64,000 bases of DNA from contig CM048576.1 in NCBI GenBank assembly GCA_026413225.1, positions 1,310,501-1,374,500 of the forward strand, read 5' to 3'. Below the pieces are notes generated by a model. The model searched no databases, was not told the DNA's origin, and saw only the letters and a list, made by a program, of their open reading frames with translations. The translations under genes were made by a program, and so were the position numbers. Below are positions 31,652-44,437 of the stretch, piece by piece (the first letter of the stretch is position 1; each line of letters starts with the position of its first letter). This DNA is from Otis tarda (taxonomy: Eukaryota; Chordata; Aves; Otidiformes; Otididae).

Positions 31652-34600
31652 AAATCTCAATGTAGGCTGGAAGAAGCAGTGCCCACGCTAACAGGCTTCG
31701 GTGCCGCTGAGGATTTAAAGCTCATTTTCAGAGGCGCTCTGTCCCCCTGTCAAAAACATCTTTCAGCCCCTGCCTCCCCATTCAGATGTCAGCTCGTTTC
31801 ATCTGGGGAAACTGAGGGCCAAAAAATGAAGTTTTAGGTTTTCTAGACACTTCTTTTTTTTTTTTTCAGTGTCTAAAAACTGTTCCAGGAGCCCGGAAAA
31901 GTAACTTCCCCCCCCTAAGACCGGCAAATTCTGCGCAGGATCTCAAAGCTTCCAGAAAATAAACTATCTCCCTAAATTACCAGTAACAGAAGACACGCAA
32001 CCACGACCTGTGGACCACAGAAACAGGATAAACAATCTCCTCGTTCTTTCTTTTCAGGTGAAAAAGGGCAAAAAGCCCAAGCCCCGAAGCTAACTGCTAC
32101 TGAACCTCAGCGGGAATGGCGCTTTGAAGGGCTCGTGGATTTAAGGACCTATTAAAGAGGAAAAAAAAATCAGAAACATCTTTTCTCCACACCTGTGTGT
32201 CCGAAGGAAACTCTGTGGATCTCAGGAGCATTCGCTATTCTGACTCCTCCCAAACTTTCTGGCAGGTTATTTATTTTTCAGTGGATCTAGGCAGTCACAG
32301 CCCTCATTCTTAAACCAGTTTAAACATTCCCTGGCTCTCGTTGAAGATTTGGGTACGGGCAGTGAAAGAAGCCCCACCACACGCACTCTCCATGATCCTA
32401 TCCGAAATCCTGACCCTGTTCTCCCCTTCCTCTCCTTTCTGTCTGATAACGTGCTCGGAAGGTTGAGTTTTTACACCAGAACCAAGACATTTGCTGTCAA
32501 ATACCATCCTTCTCCAGGCTAAAGGTTTGGTTTGGTTTCCCTGAATATCCTTCAAAGCATCAGTGCTACTGACTTGAATGTACAGAAAAAGGGAAAAAAA
32601 TAAAAAAAAAGAAAGAAACACAGGGAGAGAAAGAGTGAAGGAAGAAAAAAGGAATAAATGAAAACGTACAAGGGGGGAAGTAGCTCCAGGACGCTGGACG
32701 GGCTCCGTGGGCAGGGGAGACTGGGCAGGTATAATTAAAAAAAAAAAGAAAAAAAAAAACCAACAAAACAAACACAAGCAGGTTAAAACTTTCACACAAA
32801 GCTCAGCTAGGCTAGACACAGCGCAAAACGCGACCACAGGCCCAATCCTTCGAGTTCTTTGGTGCTCTGTTCCCTGGGCATTTGGGAAATCCATTAGGAT
32901 CCAAGAACTCCCCACCCAGCGTGTCCCAGCTCAAAAAAAACCCAAACACTTGGGCTTTTAGCACACGGCTGAGCAACACGGGATGTGTTTGCCTCGCTTC
33001 CCGTGTCCGCTCAGTGCGTCTTTACGGTTAAGCCCAGCTTTAAGCAGTTTGTTGAGTCAGAAGATGTAACGTCTCTTTATACCCACGGAGAACACCAACC
33101 CTGCACAAAAGACGGCAACTCCCACATTTGTACGTTTACGTTTTGTGTAATTCGTTGTTTTTCTCCAGGGATTAGCACCTAGCCTGTTTCAAACCAGGCA
33201 AGACCCGGTTGCGATTGCAATAGCTCTGGCACAGCGAATCTAACTCAGTTTGCATTTTTTGCAGTTAAAATTAAGTCACTCAGCGCCGTCCCGGAGTCTT
33301 CAGGAGGTCAGGACAGAGCCTGTTGCCTGATCCAGACCTAAATTTCAACCCTCCTGAAGTTCAGTGGGTTACCTCTATTGGGATGTTGGAGATTAATCTG
33401 TTATTTCTTGATTTATTTCTGATATTTATGACTTAAGCTTGAACCGTCCCGCTGCAAACTGCGTCTTTATTTCCCCACCGAAACCAGATGCTCCCATGCT
33501 TGGAAACCTTCAGACAAAGCATCGTGCCGAGGCGCGGAGACGCGGTGCGCGGGGACACAAAACAAACCGCAGGTATGAGGTGAAGCGTGAGGTGGGATTT
33601 TAAATACTGGTAAAAAAAAAAACAAATATCCAGAACGATGGGGAAGAATGAGACACGCTCCTCATGCCAAAATGAGGAGCGGGGACGCTGTGAGCAGACA
33701 TATTCCCAGTGTTCCCAGAACAGACCAGCCAGAGACGGACAGGAGCGAAGGAGAAGAGCGCGCACAGCCACGATCTACAGGCGATTCCCCAAATATTCAC
33801 TTAGAAGGAAAAAAAAAAAAAAACCCCGCTATTAACTTTTTTCTTCCAAGCAGAATCTTGGAAAAGATTCACTTCTCACCAAATATCTGAAAATTCAAAT
33901 GCAACCTTTCATCCCGCAGCTCCTTCAAAATCTTTACAAAGACGAGGTGATCCCATCTACTGCAGGACTGAAACTCAGCTACAGCACCAGGAATCAGATA
34001 TCAATTCGATACTAAGAAGTTATCACTAGAGTATCGTGTCTGAGAAAGAATATAGGGAGAATTTAAAAGAAAAGGAAAGTTCTCAAGAAATGATGAGCCC
34101 ACGCTGCCTTCCTGGATCTTCACCGCGGTTTTTACCCGAATAGGAACAGTCAGGATACTCGCCTGCATCACACCAAAAAAAAAAGGATTTTCTTATATTA
34201 AAAAAAATGGAAGCCTAGCACAATACTGACGGGAAAACACGGCTCAGCGCGTAATGCCAACACCTCCCGTGTGCGACTTTCTCACCGAGTTTGACAAAGG
34301 AAAGCCCTCCACAATTTTGCCAAGCGATAACGGAACAAATTTTAATTCTCCGGCGACGGCCGGTGCAGACGCCTACATACATGTACATCTCTGCAGGTAC
34401 ACCTACCCCTGACGGCGTTTTGGGAGACGACAGCTTCGACAACCCAAACTTCTCTCCCATTCCCCGTGTTCCATTTTCATTGGAACTTCGGCCGTTACTG
34501 ATACTGCGCTACGGACCATTTATGGTTCTATTCAAACTCTTCTGCAAAGCAAACCCTCTAATTATAAATAATAATAAAAACGCAGGGCGGGAAGTTCTTC

Positions 34601-36279
34601 GCTTTCCATCTGTTCCCCATTAGGTTACTCAACCCCGGCCAAATCTACGGACAACTAAACAACACAAGGAGTTCTGGGTTTGTAAATTCCTTCACGCTGC
34701 AGATACAGAATGTCCTAAGCGCTCCAACGCATCGGTTTTTGATTAAAGAAAATAAAGTTTGCTGTTGGTAAGTATGTCTTATCAAGCCCCAATCTAAAAC
34801 TGGACATGAATTCTAGATGAACTACCCCGCTAATGTCGAGCGAGGACAAAAGCTCCAACTCCTTCCTTTTAGAAAAGTCTCTGTTCCCTGGGAAAAGCCA
34901 ATCTGATGTTTCAAATACGGGTAAAGGTAGGAAATTAATTGATGTGGATATTTAAGCGTGTGAGAAACACCCTCTGTGTTTAAACCGTCGATGAGAACGC
35001 ACTAAACGCATGGAATACGGGCGAGGAAAACGCAAGCTCGTCTTCTGCCTTTAATTGTACGCGCAGAACAACTATCGGGGCAGGTCAACGAGGACAGCCG
35101 CGTGACTTGGCAATCTCTTCCAACTTATGACTTTCAACGGGACTTGGGCTTTCGGTATCCACTTCAGAACCAACGTTTCCCAGCACTGGAAGAGGAAATC
35201 CACCCCCTGGTGCGGCGTGAAAGCCAAACAGCATCTATTAATCCATGCTGCTTCGTTATCTCTCATTAGAGAGTAGCAAGAAACCACGCACTAGCAGCTC
35301 ACAGCATTGAATTGCCTGAGCCATGTTTAATAATAAACACTTGCTGATGATTGCATCAATCAGCCCGGCTGATTTACAGCTGCCCTCCTCAGGAACGACA
35401 AAATTTTCCCTATTTCCCTAAACCATCAGCTCTTCGAAGGACGCGGATCAACGCGGCGCGCTGATAGCTTGGGGCGTTTGTGGCTTTTTACCCCTGAACC
35501 AGAAGTTCCAAGCCGTAACACAAGAGCTGATAAAACCCGTTTCCTTTTGAATCGCATCTGTTTGTTTCAAACTCTCGAGTCCGCAACCTTGTACGATAAG
35601 GAACGTCATTAAAACAGAGGAAAGAGATGAAAAGAGCACCAGGTAACCTTGCCGGCTGCGTAGCGTTTTCAGAAGGCAATTTCAAACTGCTGGTCTTGAT
35701 ACAAAAGATATACAGATAAATCTTTTTATATACTAATACATAGATTTAAAAAAAATTAATAAAATTGGAAGAATAAAACACAAGGTCCACCACCAGTGAA
35801 TTCTGCGGAGATCTCCGTTACGCCAGCACATCTAACGGCGGTCACTTCCAGTGAGTACGGGGATGACGGTACAATCATGCAAGACCTCATTTGCTATTTA
35901 TTTTTCCTCTCCCTGTGTTTCCTACAGCACAAAACTGTCCGGACGGCAGCAGGAAGGCGATGGAGCCGTACACCCCGAGCAGAAGCAATCCAAGCTGTTA
36001 TATCTAGATGACTTTCTCCACCAATTCCCAAACGGAAAGAAGCTTCCAGTCCCTAACTCATCTATTCCACCTAAGCCAGCACAAACATTTTTGGGTTGCC
36101 TGCATGTCCTCTACGAAAAATCCTGACATACAGCAGGCAGAAAGGATAACACGGTACGAATAAAGGATGATCAACACGCGGAGAGCAACGTGCTGCGTCT
36201 AAAGGAGATATTAAACACGGAACACCAGAAAGATAACGCCGTTTTATCTCACTTCGTCATAGAACTTTCATGTCCATAC

Positions 36280-36361
36280 CTGGTTTTGGCACAGAATTGG
36301 TCACGGACTGGGGGACTTTGTCGTTAATGAGTTCAACGCACTCGCTAGGAAAAAATCCCAC
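36280..36361 (-). CDS. ARHGAP32: ARHGAP32 exon F: end of SH3 domain
   Basis: This exon is 82 nt, entering in phase 0 and leaving in phase 1. It encodes VGFFPSECVELINDKVPQSVTNSVPKP, where the FFPSECVELI block completes the SH3 fold. The acceptor is CTACAG|GTGGGA and the donor CAG|GTATGG. Its 3' phase matches exon G, so the long isoform runs straight into that exon. Confidence 0.95.
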
Positions 36362-38670
36362 CTGTAGTAAAAACAGAAAGAGAGGGAGAATCTTGAATTT
36401 TTAAGATCTGAACTCTTAAACCAGCAACTGTTTCCTCAAACTCTGCTTTCCTGATGCTCCATAGCATTACCCAACGTGTAACGACCGGCATAAGAGTCAT
36501 AATTTTTCAAGTGGAACTCGAGCAACGGAGACTTGAGCTGAGCTTCCTGCGCCTGGCTGCACGTACGCAACGTGAAATTTGATGAAGAGAGCAAGATGCT
36601 GCAGCTCGTAGCATCTCAGTTCTCTCGACTCCAAGCTCACCGGCGCTCGTCCTCTTTTCCCTCTCAAAATACTACATATTCTACATGCTATTCACAAGCA
36701 TTTTCACATTTTATTCCTTTAGAAAACAGGAAATTAAGTATGGGTCAATATATCTGCATGTCTGTACAGTTCTAGTAGAGAAAAATACGTATTTTCATGT
36801 AAGTCAGAACATTTTGAAAGCACAAAGCTCTCTGCTGTGTCCTTACTGCCTGCGATCTGATGAGCGTGGGTAGTAAGCGATGCGCCTGAAGCATTCAGAT
36901 TAAGCGTGTTTAAAAATCTGGCTAAAAAATTAAAGATTTGGCTAAAAAATGTGGGTTTAGTTAAAATGAATTGGATTCAATTGTGCCTCAGTTTCCCTGT
37001 CAGCAGAGGATAAGGGAGAACGGTGCCATGCATCCATTACGGAAAACCGATTGGAGAGAACAGCTGGCACGCACGCTGTGCGAGCTGCTTGCCCGTTCGG
37101 ATTGATCTGAGGATCTGCTGACCGAGCTGAAAGAGAAAGAACGTTCCCCATGCAGACCTCAGAGGCAAGACTCTCCTCAGCAAACATCTGAAGATGCTCC
37201 AAAAGCAATGAGCCACCCTGGGCTAGCAGGCAAAAAAATTTGACAGCCATTGTGTCTTCTCTGCTGCCAGCATCGCTGACCATGAAGACGCCTCCAAGCA
37301 CCACCACCCAAGCGGATGGCCGCGCTCAGACAGCGGTCAACGGCTCAATGTCCAGGTGGAGACCGGTGATGAGTGGCGGTCCTCAGGGGTCCGTGTTGGG
37401 CCCGGCCCTGTTCAACATCTTTGTCTCCGACATGGACAGTGGGACAGAGCGCACCCTCAGCAAGTTCGCCGGTGACACCAAGCTGTGTGGTGCCGTCGAC
37501 ACGCTGGAGGGGAGGGATGCCATCCAGAGGGACCTGGACAGGCTGGTGCAAACCTCACGGAGTTCAACCAGACCAAGCGTGAGGTCCTGCACGTGGGTCA
37601 GGGCAATCAATTTTTGGGTGGTGGAGCACTGGCCCAGGTTGCCCAGAGAGGTGGTGGATGCCCCATCCCTGGAAACGTTCCAGGCCAGGTTGGCCGGGGC
37701 TCTGAGCAACCTGATCTGGTTGGAGATGTCCCTGCTCGTGGCAGGGGGTTGGGCTGGGTGGGCTTTGAAGGTCCCTTCCCACCCAAACCATTCTGTGATT
37801 CTGTGATCCTGCACCCTGCATGGGGATACCACGCACTCGTCATCGGCCTTCTGCGCTCCTGCCCAGATGACAAAGCAGTTTTGTTTCGGTCGATTGATTC
37901 ACTCGAAGTTAAACATGGCACAGCCTGATCGTTCCACGTAGCACTAAAGCATTTCATTAATTTTTGACAGTACAGCAATTAGAGCTCTAGGGCTTCTAAG
38001 ATGAGCACCAAAGTCCCGCAAAGCCACAACGCAGTTGGAAACTAGAAGAGCAGTCAAATTTGTTCAAGAAATACCAACGTGTTAACTCTAGAAACAAATT
38101 TAACTTCAGAGCAGGTATTTTATGTCCACGCTGCTCTGACCGAAACGTGAGACACTACAGTGTGAGGAGGTAGAAAACTGAAAATTCAGTCTAAATCCCT
38201 CTGCCATCGGCATTAGAGACCAGCAACAGTGACACCACGCAACCAACGCAGACGTGAACGCACAGGTTAGCTGGGAGGCTCATCCAAGGCAGCGGCAGCG
38301 CCTTATCCACCGCATTTCTCTGCACCCTCTCTGTTCTGCCTGATCTCGTTTCAGCCAGCAGAAGGAAGGGGATGATGTGAATAACAGTGTCAGCTGCCTC
38401 GGAGGGGCTGCACCGCAACCTTCCACCAACATCAGGCCGGCCGTCCATCAAAGGGTGGCGGCTGCCCCCTCCTCGCAGTCAGGGAGGCGGACGACTTCCC
38501 GTGAAGATCTGCTGCGGCCCAAGTCCCGAGAGGACGGGGAAGTCCTCTCACGCCAACGCAGGGACGCTGCTTAGATCCATGAGTAACCCCGCGCGGGCGC
38601 AGCAGGTCGATGAACGCGCTGCTGAGCCTCCTGCCTGGATTTACGTCGCGCTATCAGGTCTGACGCTTAC
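36362..38670 (-). other. Intron F-E
   Basis: A 2309-nt intron that contains CR1 copy 3 and a small duplication of the unit TTTGGCTAAAAAAT (36917-36950, with one mismatch). No gene was seen outside the CR1. Confidence 0.85.
37323..37808 (+). mobile_element. CR1 LINE with reverse transcriptase remnant (copy 3)
   Basis: A plus-oriented CR1. The 5' part encodes [22 protein letters not shown] and [28 protein letters not shown], the palm motifs of the CR1 reverse transcriptase. The usual FADD catalytic box reads FAGD (37465-37476). After the segment around 37607 it jumps to the 3' tail (GTGGTGGAGCACTGG...), so an internal part is deleted. It ends in ATTCTGTGATTCTGTGA. It is a dead copy. Confidence 0.92.
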
Positions 38671-38748
38671 CTGAAATCCGTGCTTGCCTCTCCACCACGT
38701 GGTCAGCTCCTTCGGTGGCATATCAATAACCGACACGATGTCTCCCAC
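38671..38748 (-). CDS. ARHGAP32: ARHGAP32 exon E: SH3 domain middle
   Basis: This exon has 26 codons, phase 0 to 0. It encodes VGDIVSVIDMPPKELTTWWRGKHGFQ, and the WW pair is the conserved ligand-pocket tryptophan position of SH3 domains. The acceptor is TTGCAG|GTGGGA and the donor CAG|GTAAGC. Confidence 0.96.
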
Positions 38749-39568
38749 CTGCAAGAGATGGGTGACATCACAATTCAGACAACCGGGCTGAAAAAAAACC
38801 ATCAAACTCGTGAGCGACAGTGCGGTGTCACAGCAAGAGGAAGGAAAATGACCGAGGAGACCAAAGAGGTTTGGTCTGAAACCTCGTTCCCATTAGAAAT
38901 GTAATACCGCAACAGTTCAGAAGGCAATTAGTGTAATCAATACTAAATTGGGCTTGGTGGGAATCAAATTCTGTGTGGCCTCCGTAAGAGAAAACGAGAC
39001 GGGCCAGAGCCGAAGGGGCAGAACCTAAACAAATAGTGCAGCTTGGTGTAGCACAAATCGTTAACGCGACTTTGGCGCATGCCAATAATTGCCTCAGATT
39101 TGAACGTGAACAAAACCCTGGCAGCACCGCAGCATCGCCGTTCCTTTTACCTCCAGCGCTGCACCACAAGAACGTGATCGCAGAAACTCCTTCGGGCACT
39201 GGGTTCCTTTACGCTTTTTTTTGTGCAACACTCAATATTCCCTCGATAGGACCACTGCACACGAAGAATCAGCGCATAAAACGCCGCTTTTTGGGTAGAA
39301 CAGACAAGAGCCAGGTACCCAGATCCTTCCAGAGCCTGATCTTCCGGATACTTGCTCCACAGCAACTCCTACTCCGCATCGAGTAAGATTTTCGGAACAG
39401 TGTTACATTACCACCTGCCCTTAAAGTACCAAAATTCTTTGGTGGTGCCTTCACCTCACGAAACATTCTGGAAGTGTCCGACTATTTTCCTGATGCGCGC
39501 GCACACAGACACACGTCGCGCTCTCCTATCTACGACCGTAAGGAACGTAAGCTCCTGTAATTATTTAC
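38749..39568 (-). other. Intron E-D
   Basis: An 820-nt intron without recognisable features. Confidence 0.9.
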
Positions 39569-39691
39569 CTCGAAGGACAGTTCGTCTGCCGCCTGCGCGT
39601 TGTATCTCTTAATAACGTGGGCAGCAGCGATAGCAGGAACGTTGATGGATGATTCCTCGTGGACCAGCAGGTGATTCCCCTTGTTGTCGAT
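39569..39691 (-). CDS. ARHGAP32: ARHGAP32 exon D: PX-SH3 linker and first SH3 strands
   Basis: This exon has 41 codons, phase 0 to 0. It runs from IDNKGNHLLVHEESSIN to AAHVIKRYNAQAADELSFE. The final part is the RT-loop region of the SH3 domain, with DELSFE in the place of the canonical acidic patch. The acceptor is TTTCAG|ATCGAC and the donor GAG|GTAAAT. Confidence 0.96.
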
Positions 39692-41268
39692 CTGAAATAA
39701 AGCACACGGGAGGCGGTGAGGCGGCTGAGGACAAATTTTCGTGGCGCTCGTCCCCGGTGGACGCTGATTCACAGAGACAGCGCAGCTCGGGGGGACCCTG
39801 AGGAGAGCGGCACGGAGAGACGGGGACGCGGAGAGGAGGAGGAGGGAGAACAGTTCATCCAGGGTAGCGCCGAAGGTCGTGTGTCCCCATCCGACGAGAA
39901 AAACGCTGCGTTTGTGCATCCTTGCGTACAAACAGTAACGCGGCAGTGAGCGTTTGCACCTCCCCTGAACACCAAACCATCTTGCTTTTCCTGAAGTGCT
40001 TCAAACAGCAAAACAAAGAGACAACGAAAATTCTCCGCAAAGCGGAATTAACGCTCGAGAAGAGGCACCGAGGTAAGGAGGAAATGCTGTCAAACCGAAA
40101 ATTAGCGTCCCTTTCAATTTTCTCCCACCCTTTTATTTCTTTTTTTTTTAAGAAAACATGGCTCCCACTCCTTGCTGAGATCATCAGCTTACTTTCAAAA
40201 CGCCAAGATTTTTGTGCTTGTGTAAAATTTCCTAAGATTCTCAGTCAGAAAGGTTATTCCGTACTGCAGGTGCAACACATTTGCTCTGATCTCTAGGAAC
40301 ACCGCGCCGCTGTAAATTCTAGTTTCATTTTTCTCTCTAACTTCCCTCCTCCCTTCGTGCTGAGAAGGTTTCCAAGACTTTTCTCATCCCAGAGGATTTC
40401 AGGCTGAGGAGCGTATCGGCGGGGAAAACTGCAGGAAAACGCGCTCCGTCCTCATCACAACCATTTGAAAATGAATTGCAACAGCCTAATAATAGCTGTT
40501 TCTATTCCTGGCGTGCCGCAACGGCGGCGGGCAAGGGGAAGCCGCACGGATCCCTACCCGGCCTGATCAGCAACGGCACTGCTGACACGGACAGGTGGCC
40601 GCCATCGCTTGGCCCCAGTCTTTCCTGCACTGGTTGCCCAGTAAGGTCTATTGTTTGAGATGGCAGAAGACCATTAAGGGAGAAAACAAAGCCGCAGCTG
40701 CAATTCCCAGCACACAAACAGTGCCGCTGCGAGCACAAAGCAGGCTCTGTGGAGCAATTTATCCAGCAGTGCTGGCAAACACGAGCGGGTAATATTTATT
40801 GTTTCTGTAGCTGCTGCAAGGAAAAATAAAAACCAGACAAACACCGCGGCTGAGACAGCTCCAGCCGTTTTAGAAACCTGTCCTGTGTGCAGCACTGCCT
40901 CATCAGAAAGGAGCGCAGGAACGCGTGTGCTTTCTGCAACCTGTTACTTGGAGCCCTCAGCCACGAACCGGAGCGGCGGGATGGCCACCGCCTTTCATTT
41001 CGTAAAGATCAGAAAAACAACGTGTCTTCGAGCGCCAAAATCCCAGCTCCTATATTCTTAACGCTGGATCTGATTCTGTGTGTTCTGTACCTTTTGTGGC
41101 CCCCTATATGCTGGTAACAGGGGAAGAAAGCTTTTAGGCCAGCATTCCAGTGACACCAATGGGTCTGGAAGGATTAAACCTCTTCCTGCAAAGGCAAGAG
41201 AGCACTTTTGTGCCTTGCTCCGCTGCCAAAGTCAGGAGACGAAGAACAATCTGAGCTTCACACTCTAC
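39692..41268 (-). other. Intron D-C
   Basis: A 1577-nt intron without recognisable repeats or genes. Confidence 0.9.
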
Positions 41269-41361
41269 CTCCATCCACGTGAGAGCAGGCCCGCAGTTGA
41301 TCTTGTTGCCTGCGATGGCTGAGAGGCGTGACAGGTAAGCCATCAGCATCTGGGTGACAAG
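41269..41361 (-). CDS. ARHGAP32: ARHGAP32 exon C: end of PX domain
   Basis: This exon has 31 codons, phase 0 to 0. It encodes LVTQMLMAYLSRLSAIAGNKINCGPALTWME, the C-terminal helix of the PX domain and the linker to SH3. The acceptor is TTCCAG|CTTGTC and the donor GAG|GTAGAG. Confidence 0.96.
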
Positions 41362-41926
41362 CTGGAACAGAAAAAAAAAAAAAAACAAGATATACAGTTT
41401 TTCTGTTAATACACCGCAGTTTGGAGAGACAGCACGAGACACCACGCAGCTGCAGAATTACATTTCACAGAGCAGCAGAGCTCTTCAGCATCTTCCCACC
41501 TTCTCTGCATTCATTATGCTGAATATTCCTTCTTTTGCTGAATTTAAGAGACTAGAAACTTTAAATTCCGTTCAGAAACAACCCGCACTAACCCAAAGCA
41601 ACTACTAAATCAGATTCTCTGATGAGCAAGGGGACTGCGTTATCAACTTCCTATACTCAACACGCCGCGGCCACGCGTGACATCTCCCCATCTTCCAAAA
41701 CGATGCAGTCAGGACGCACCTGCTGCTTCCCAGAAGATTGGTTTGGACAGGAATAAACCTCTGGATTATCAACAGCCACGAAATATTCACGTCGCTGACA
41801 GAGTTTGCAAAGACAGAATAAAATTCTTATCTGAGGTGCTGACAGGGCAGCACTGTCCTGCTCTGTGCAGACTTGAAAATGTCTTCAATCCCTTGCTGGG
41901 ACGTGTTGACGGAGCTGATAATTTAC
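41362..41926 (-). other. Intron C-B
   Basis: A 565-nt intron. A plus-strand poly(A) run sits at about 41371-41386, directly next to the exon C acceptor, where it forms the pyrimidine tract on the minus strand. Confidence 0.9.
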
Positions 41927-42064
41927 CTCCGGACTGTCCTTCAGCGCATTGGAGCGGGGCAGCTCTGAGAGCTGGGAGAAGCGCCGGTCGTAAATACACA
42001 GGTGAAGATGTTTGTCGAGTACTCGGAAATCTTCATAACTCCGCTTCACGATCCAGCTCCTTCC
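41927..42064 (-). CDS. ARHGAP32: ARHGAP32 exon B: PX domain core
   Basis: This exon has 46 codons, phase 0 to 0. It encodes GRSWIVKRSYEDFRVLDKHLH..., and the basic/aromatic RSYEDF motif is the usual phosphoinositide-contacting segment of PX domains. It ends in LPRSNALKDSPE at donor GAG|GTAAAT, and the acceptor is GCAG|GGAAGG. It is separated from exon A by a 9.65 kb intron. Confidence 0.96.
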
Positions 42065-44244
42065 CTGCGTAAAGAGACAAGAGAGTCACACGCGTGTACA
42101 CCCCTCGGCAATTCGGCTTAGATCAGGAAAAGGGAAAATCTGTGCGGAAATAACAGACATCGGTTAGGCCATCTTAGGCAATAAGGCCTAATCTTTCTCC
42201 TCAAAATATCTGAAAGTGCTTAATTAATATTTTCAGGTTTTAATTTACAGCCAGCCACTCACGTTCAACCCAGCCGTTCGTGTTCCTGCTGTAATCATTT
42301 AGCAGCGGGGCTGGATGCGGCCCAGCGTGACGAGGCCTACCCAGGCCTTTAAACCTCCACCTGTCTCACAGGGATTTGGGAGCCTTTTCACAAGCAAGGT
42401 GTCTTTGCACAAAGGGAAATCACGAAACGGTCGTGTAAATAGCGGGAAATTAAGATTCCGCGTAGACAGAAGAATATACCATCAGAGATCTGAAGGCAGA
42501 ACTGAAGCTTGCAAAATTTCTGTCGGACGCTCCAGAAAAAAACAACAATCTACGATGAATAACACTAGCTGAAGATTCACTCCTGAGCGCGTATCATTTC
42601 CCCAATTAAATTATTGACAAGATACACGCTGCTCCGGAGGACAAGGAGGGGACCACGGTAGCACGGCATAATTTGCTCCGTGAAGCTTTTAATATCTAAC
42701 GACTGCTGCTAAATGCTTCATGGCCTGTTACGATCAATAAACAACACTGTAATCACACAGCGGTTTACAGGTCAGAGCGTTTTATGAGCAGTCATTAGTC
42801 CTCTCGACGCTCCCACGCGGCCTCTAAAATGAGAGTATTCCCGTTTTACGGACACGGACGCGGACTGGGCGACCCCGGACCTCCACAGAGCTTCTGACCT
42901 TCTTACAAACCCGGCTACGGCAAATTTCAGAATGATAAAGAATCGAGTCGCGCGTGAAGATTTCAAGAACGCCACAAAACAGTTCGGCGCTCTTTAAAAG
43001 GAAAAAAAAAATCGACTTTAAAAAACCTAATCTCTTGAACAAAATCAAATATATTTTTGGGAATTTCATTTTTACAGGAACGTTCACAACGAAAAGCGTC
43101 GTGACGATTACGGAATTCCTCACAAAACGGAAAATCTGAGTTCATTCCTACTCTCATGACGGTTTGATCCTTACTCTTGCGTGCTGTCTAGGATTAAACG
43201 TACGACGAAAGGACCAGTGAGACCTTACTCATTTCTAAGAGGGGCTCCCATAAGCTGAAGGCCAGTTCCACACACAAATTTATTTTTTTTTTTAATGTGG
43301 ACTTCACTGTTTCCACTCGGGATCTGGCAAGATGCAGTTCCTCCTCTGTTTTGCACGTGGAGGCATCCAGCTAAGACAAGAGGAGTCATCTACGTCAATA
43401 TCTGTGACCAAATTCACTTAGAAAACAGAAATGGGCTAGATTTATAACAAAGATTTGCAGATCTCCTCTCCCCAAGATGTCAAAGGCTACGTTTCCAGCT
43501 GCATTTGTCTACTCCCATTGTCCATCAACGCCTCTTCACTCCAGACAGGGTGCCACCGAGTTCCAGCACGCACAACCTTCCTGTCCCACGGTCCGAGTAT
43601 GTTTGCTCTGCGGCACCTCAGATTTATTTATTTTAAGGCAGGGACAGACCTTTCTCTTCTGGTTCAGATGCTTATTTCCTGAGAGAAATCCCACGGATGC
43701 TCTCATGAACTTTACCAGTCCGCGTGGAGACGGAGAGCAGAAAAATGAGATGAAAGGACGCGGCAAAAGTCACTGCAGTTTGACCCCGCAGTAAGAAAAC
43801 ACCGCGTATTAAATAGCTGGGAAAACACCAGCGTCCACCAGTAGAGTCTCGCTGTGCCATGTGGGTGACTTCTACAGCTGTCTGGGTCCTGGGTGTTATT
43901 CCAGCGTGACCCTTCAGCCCTTTTTCTGCTACAAGTCAGGCTGGAAAACGGCTCGGAAATTCAGTCAAAACAGAAAAGAGCAGCGAAAAAAATCCATCAA
44001 TTAAGAGTTCACCCAAGAAGTGGATTTAGCTGGCGCTGTAGGTATGTTCATCCAAGCTTAAGGCTGTTTACCAAAGTGTCCTGGATGATTTCAGGACTTC
44101 TGGTGTATTACGACAACTCCCGTCACCAGGAGTTTCCTCCTTCCCTCCCCACACCGTAGGGTACCAAACACTCGCATTACGGCTGTTCCTACAGCTGGAA
44201 GACGTTCTCATTAGCTTAACCTCACTGATTAACGCACGAATTTA

Positions 44245-44437
44245 CACTCAGGGTGGTGGAACACTGGTTGCCCAGAGAGGTGGTGGATGCCCCGTCCCTG
44301 GAAACATCCCAGGCCAGGTTGGCCGGGGCTCTGAGCAACCTGATCTGGTTGGAGATGTCCCTGCTCCTGGCAGGGGGGTTGGACTGGGTGGGCTTTGAAG
44401 GTCCCTTCCCACCCAAACCATTCTATGATTCCATGAA
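44245..44437 (+). mobile_element. CR1 LINE fragment, 3' tail (copy 4)
   Basis: The CR1 tail runs from CTCAGGGTGGTGGA to the terminal ATTCTATGATTCCATGA. It shares the TTCCCACCC variant with copy 3 and is 5' truncated, as is normal for CR1. Confidence 0.93.

Larger units (their letters stand above)
27374..36279 (-). other. Intron G-F, hosts the internal CpG island
   Basis: An 8906-nt intron. Apart from the CpG island at 30930-31560 and the (AT)n run at 31633-31651, it holds poly(A)/(T) runs (near 29205-29226, 31850-31866, 32731-32758 and 33809-33824). No CR1 was recognised. Confidence 0.85.

Noticed and set aside
37323..37808. Reverse transcriptase frame considered as an active gene
   Set aside because: The element is 5' truncated, has an internal deletion and an altered catalytic box, so it cannot encode a complete enzyme.
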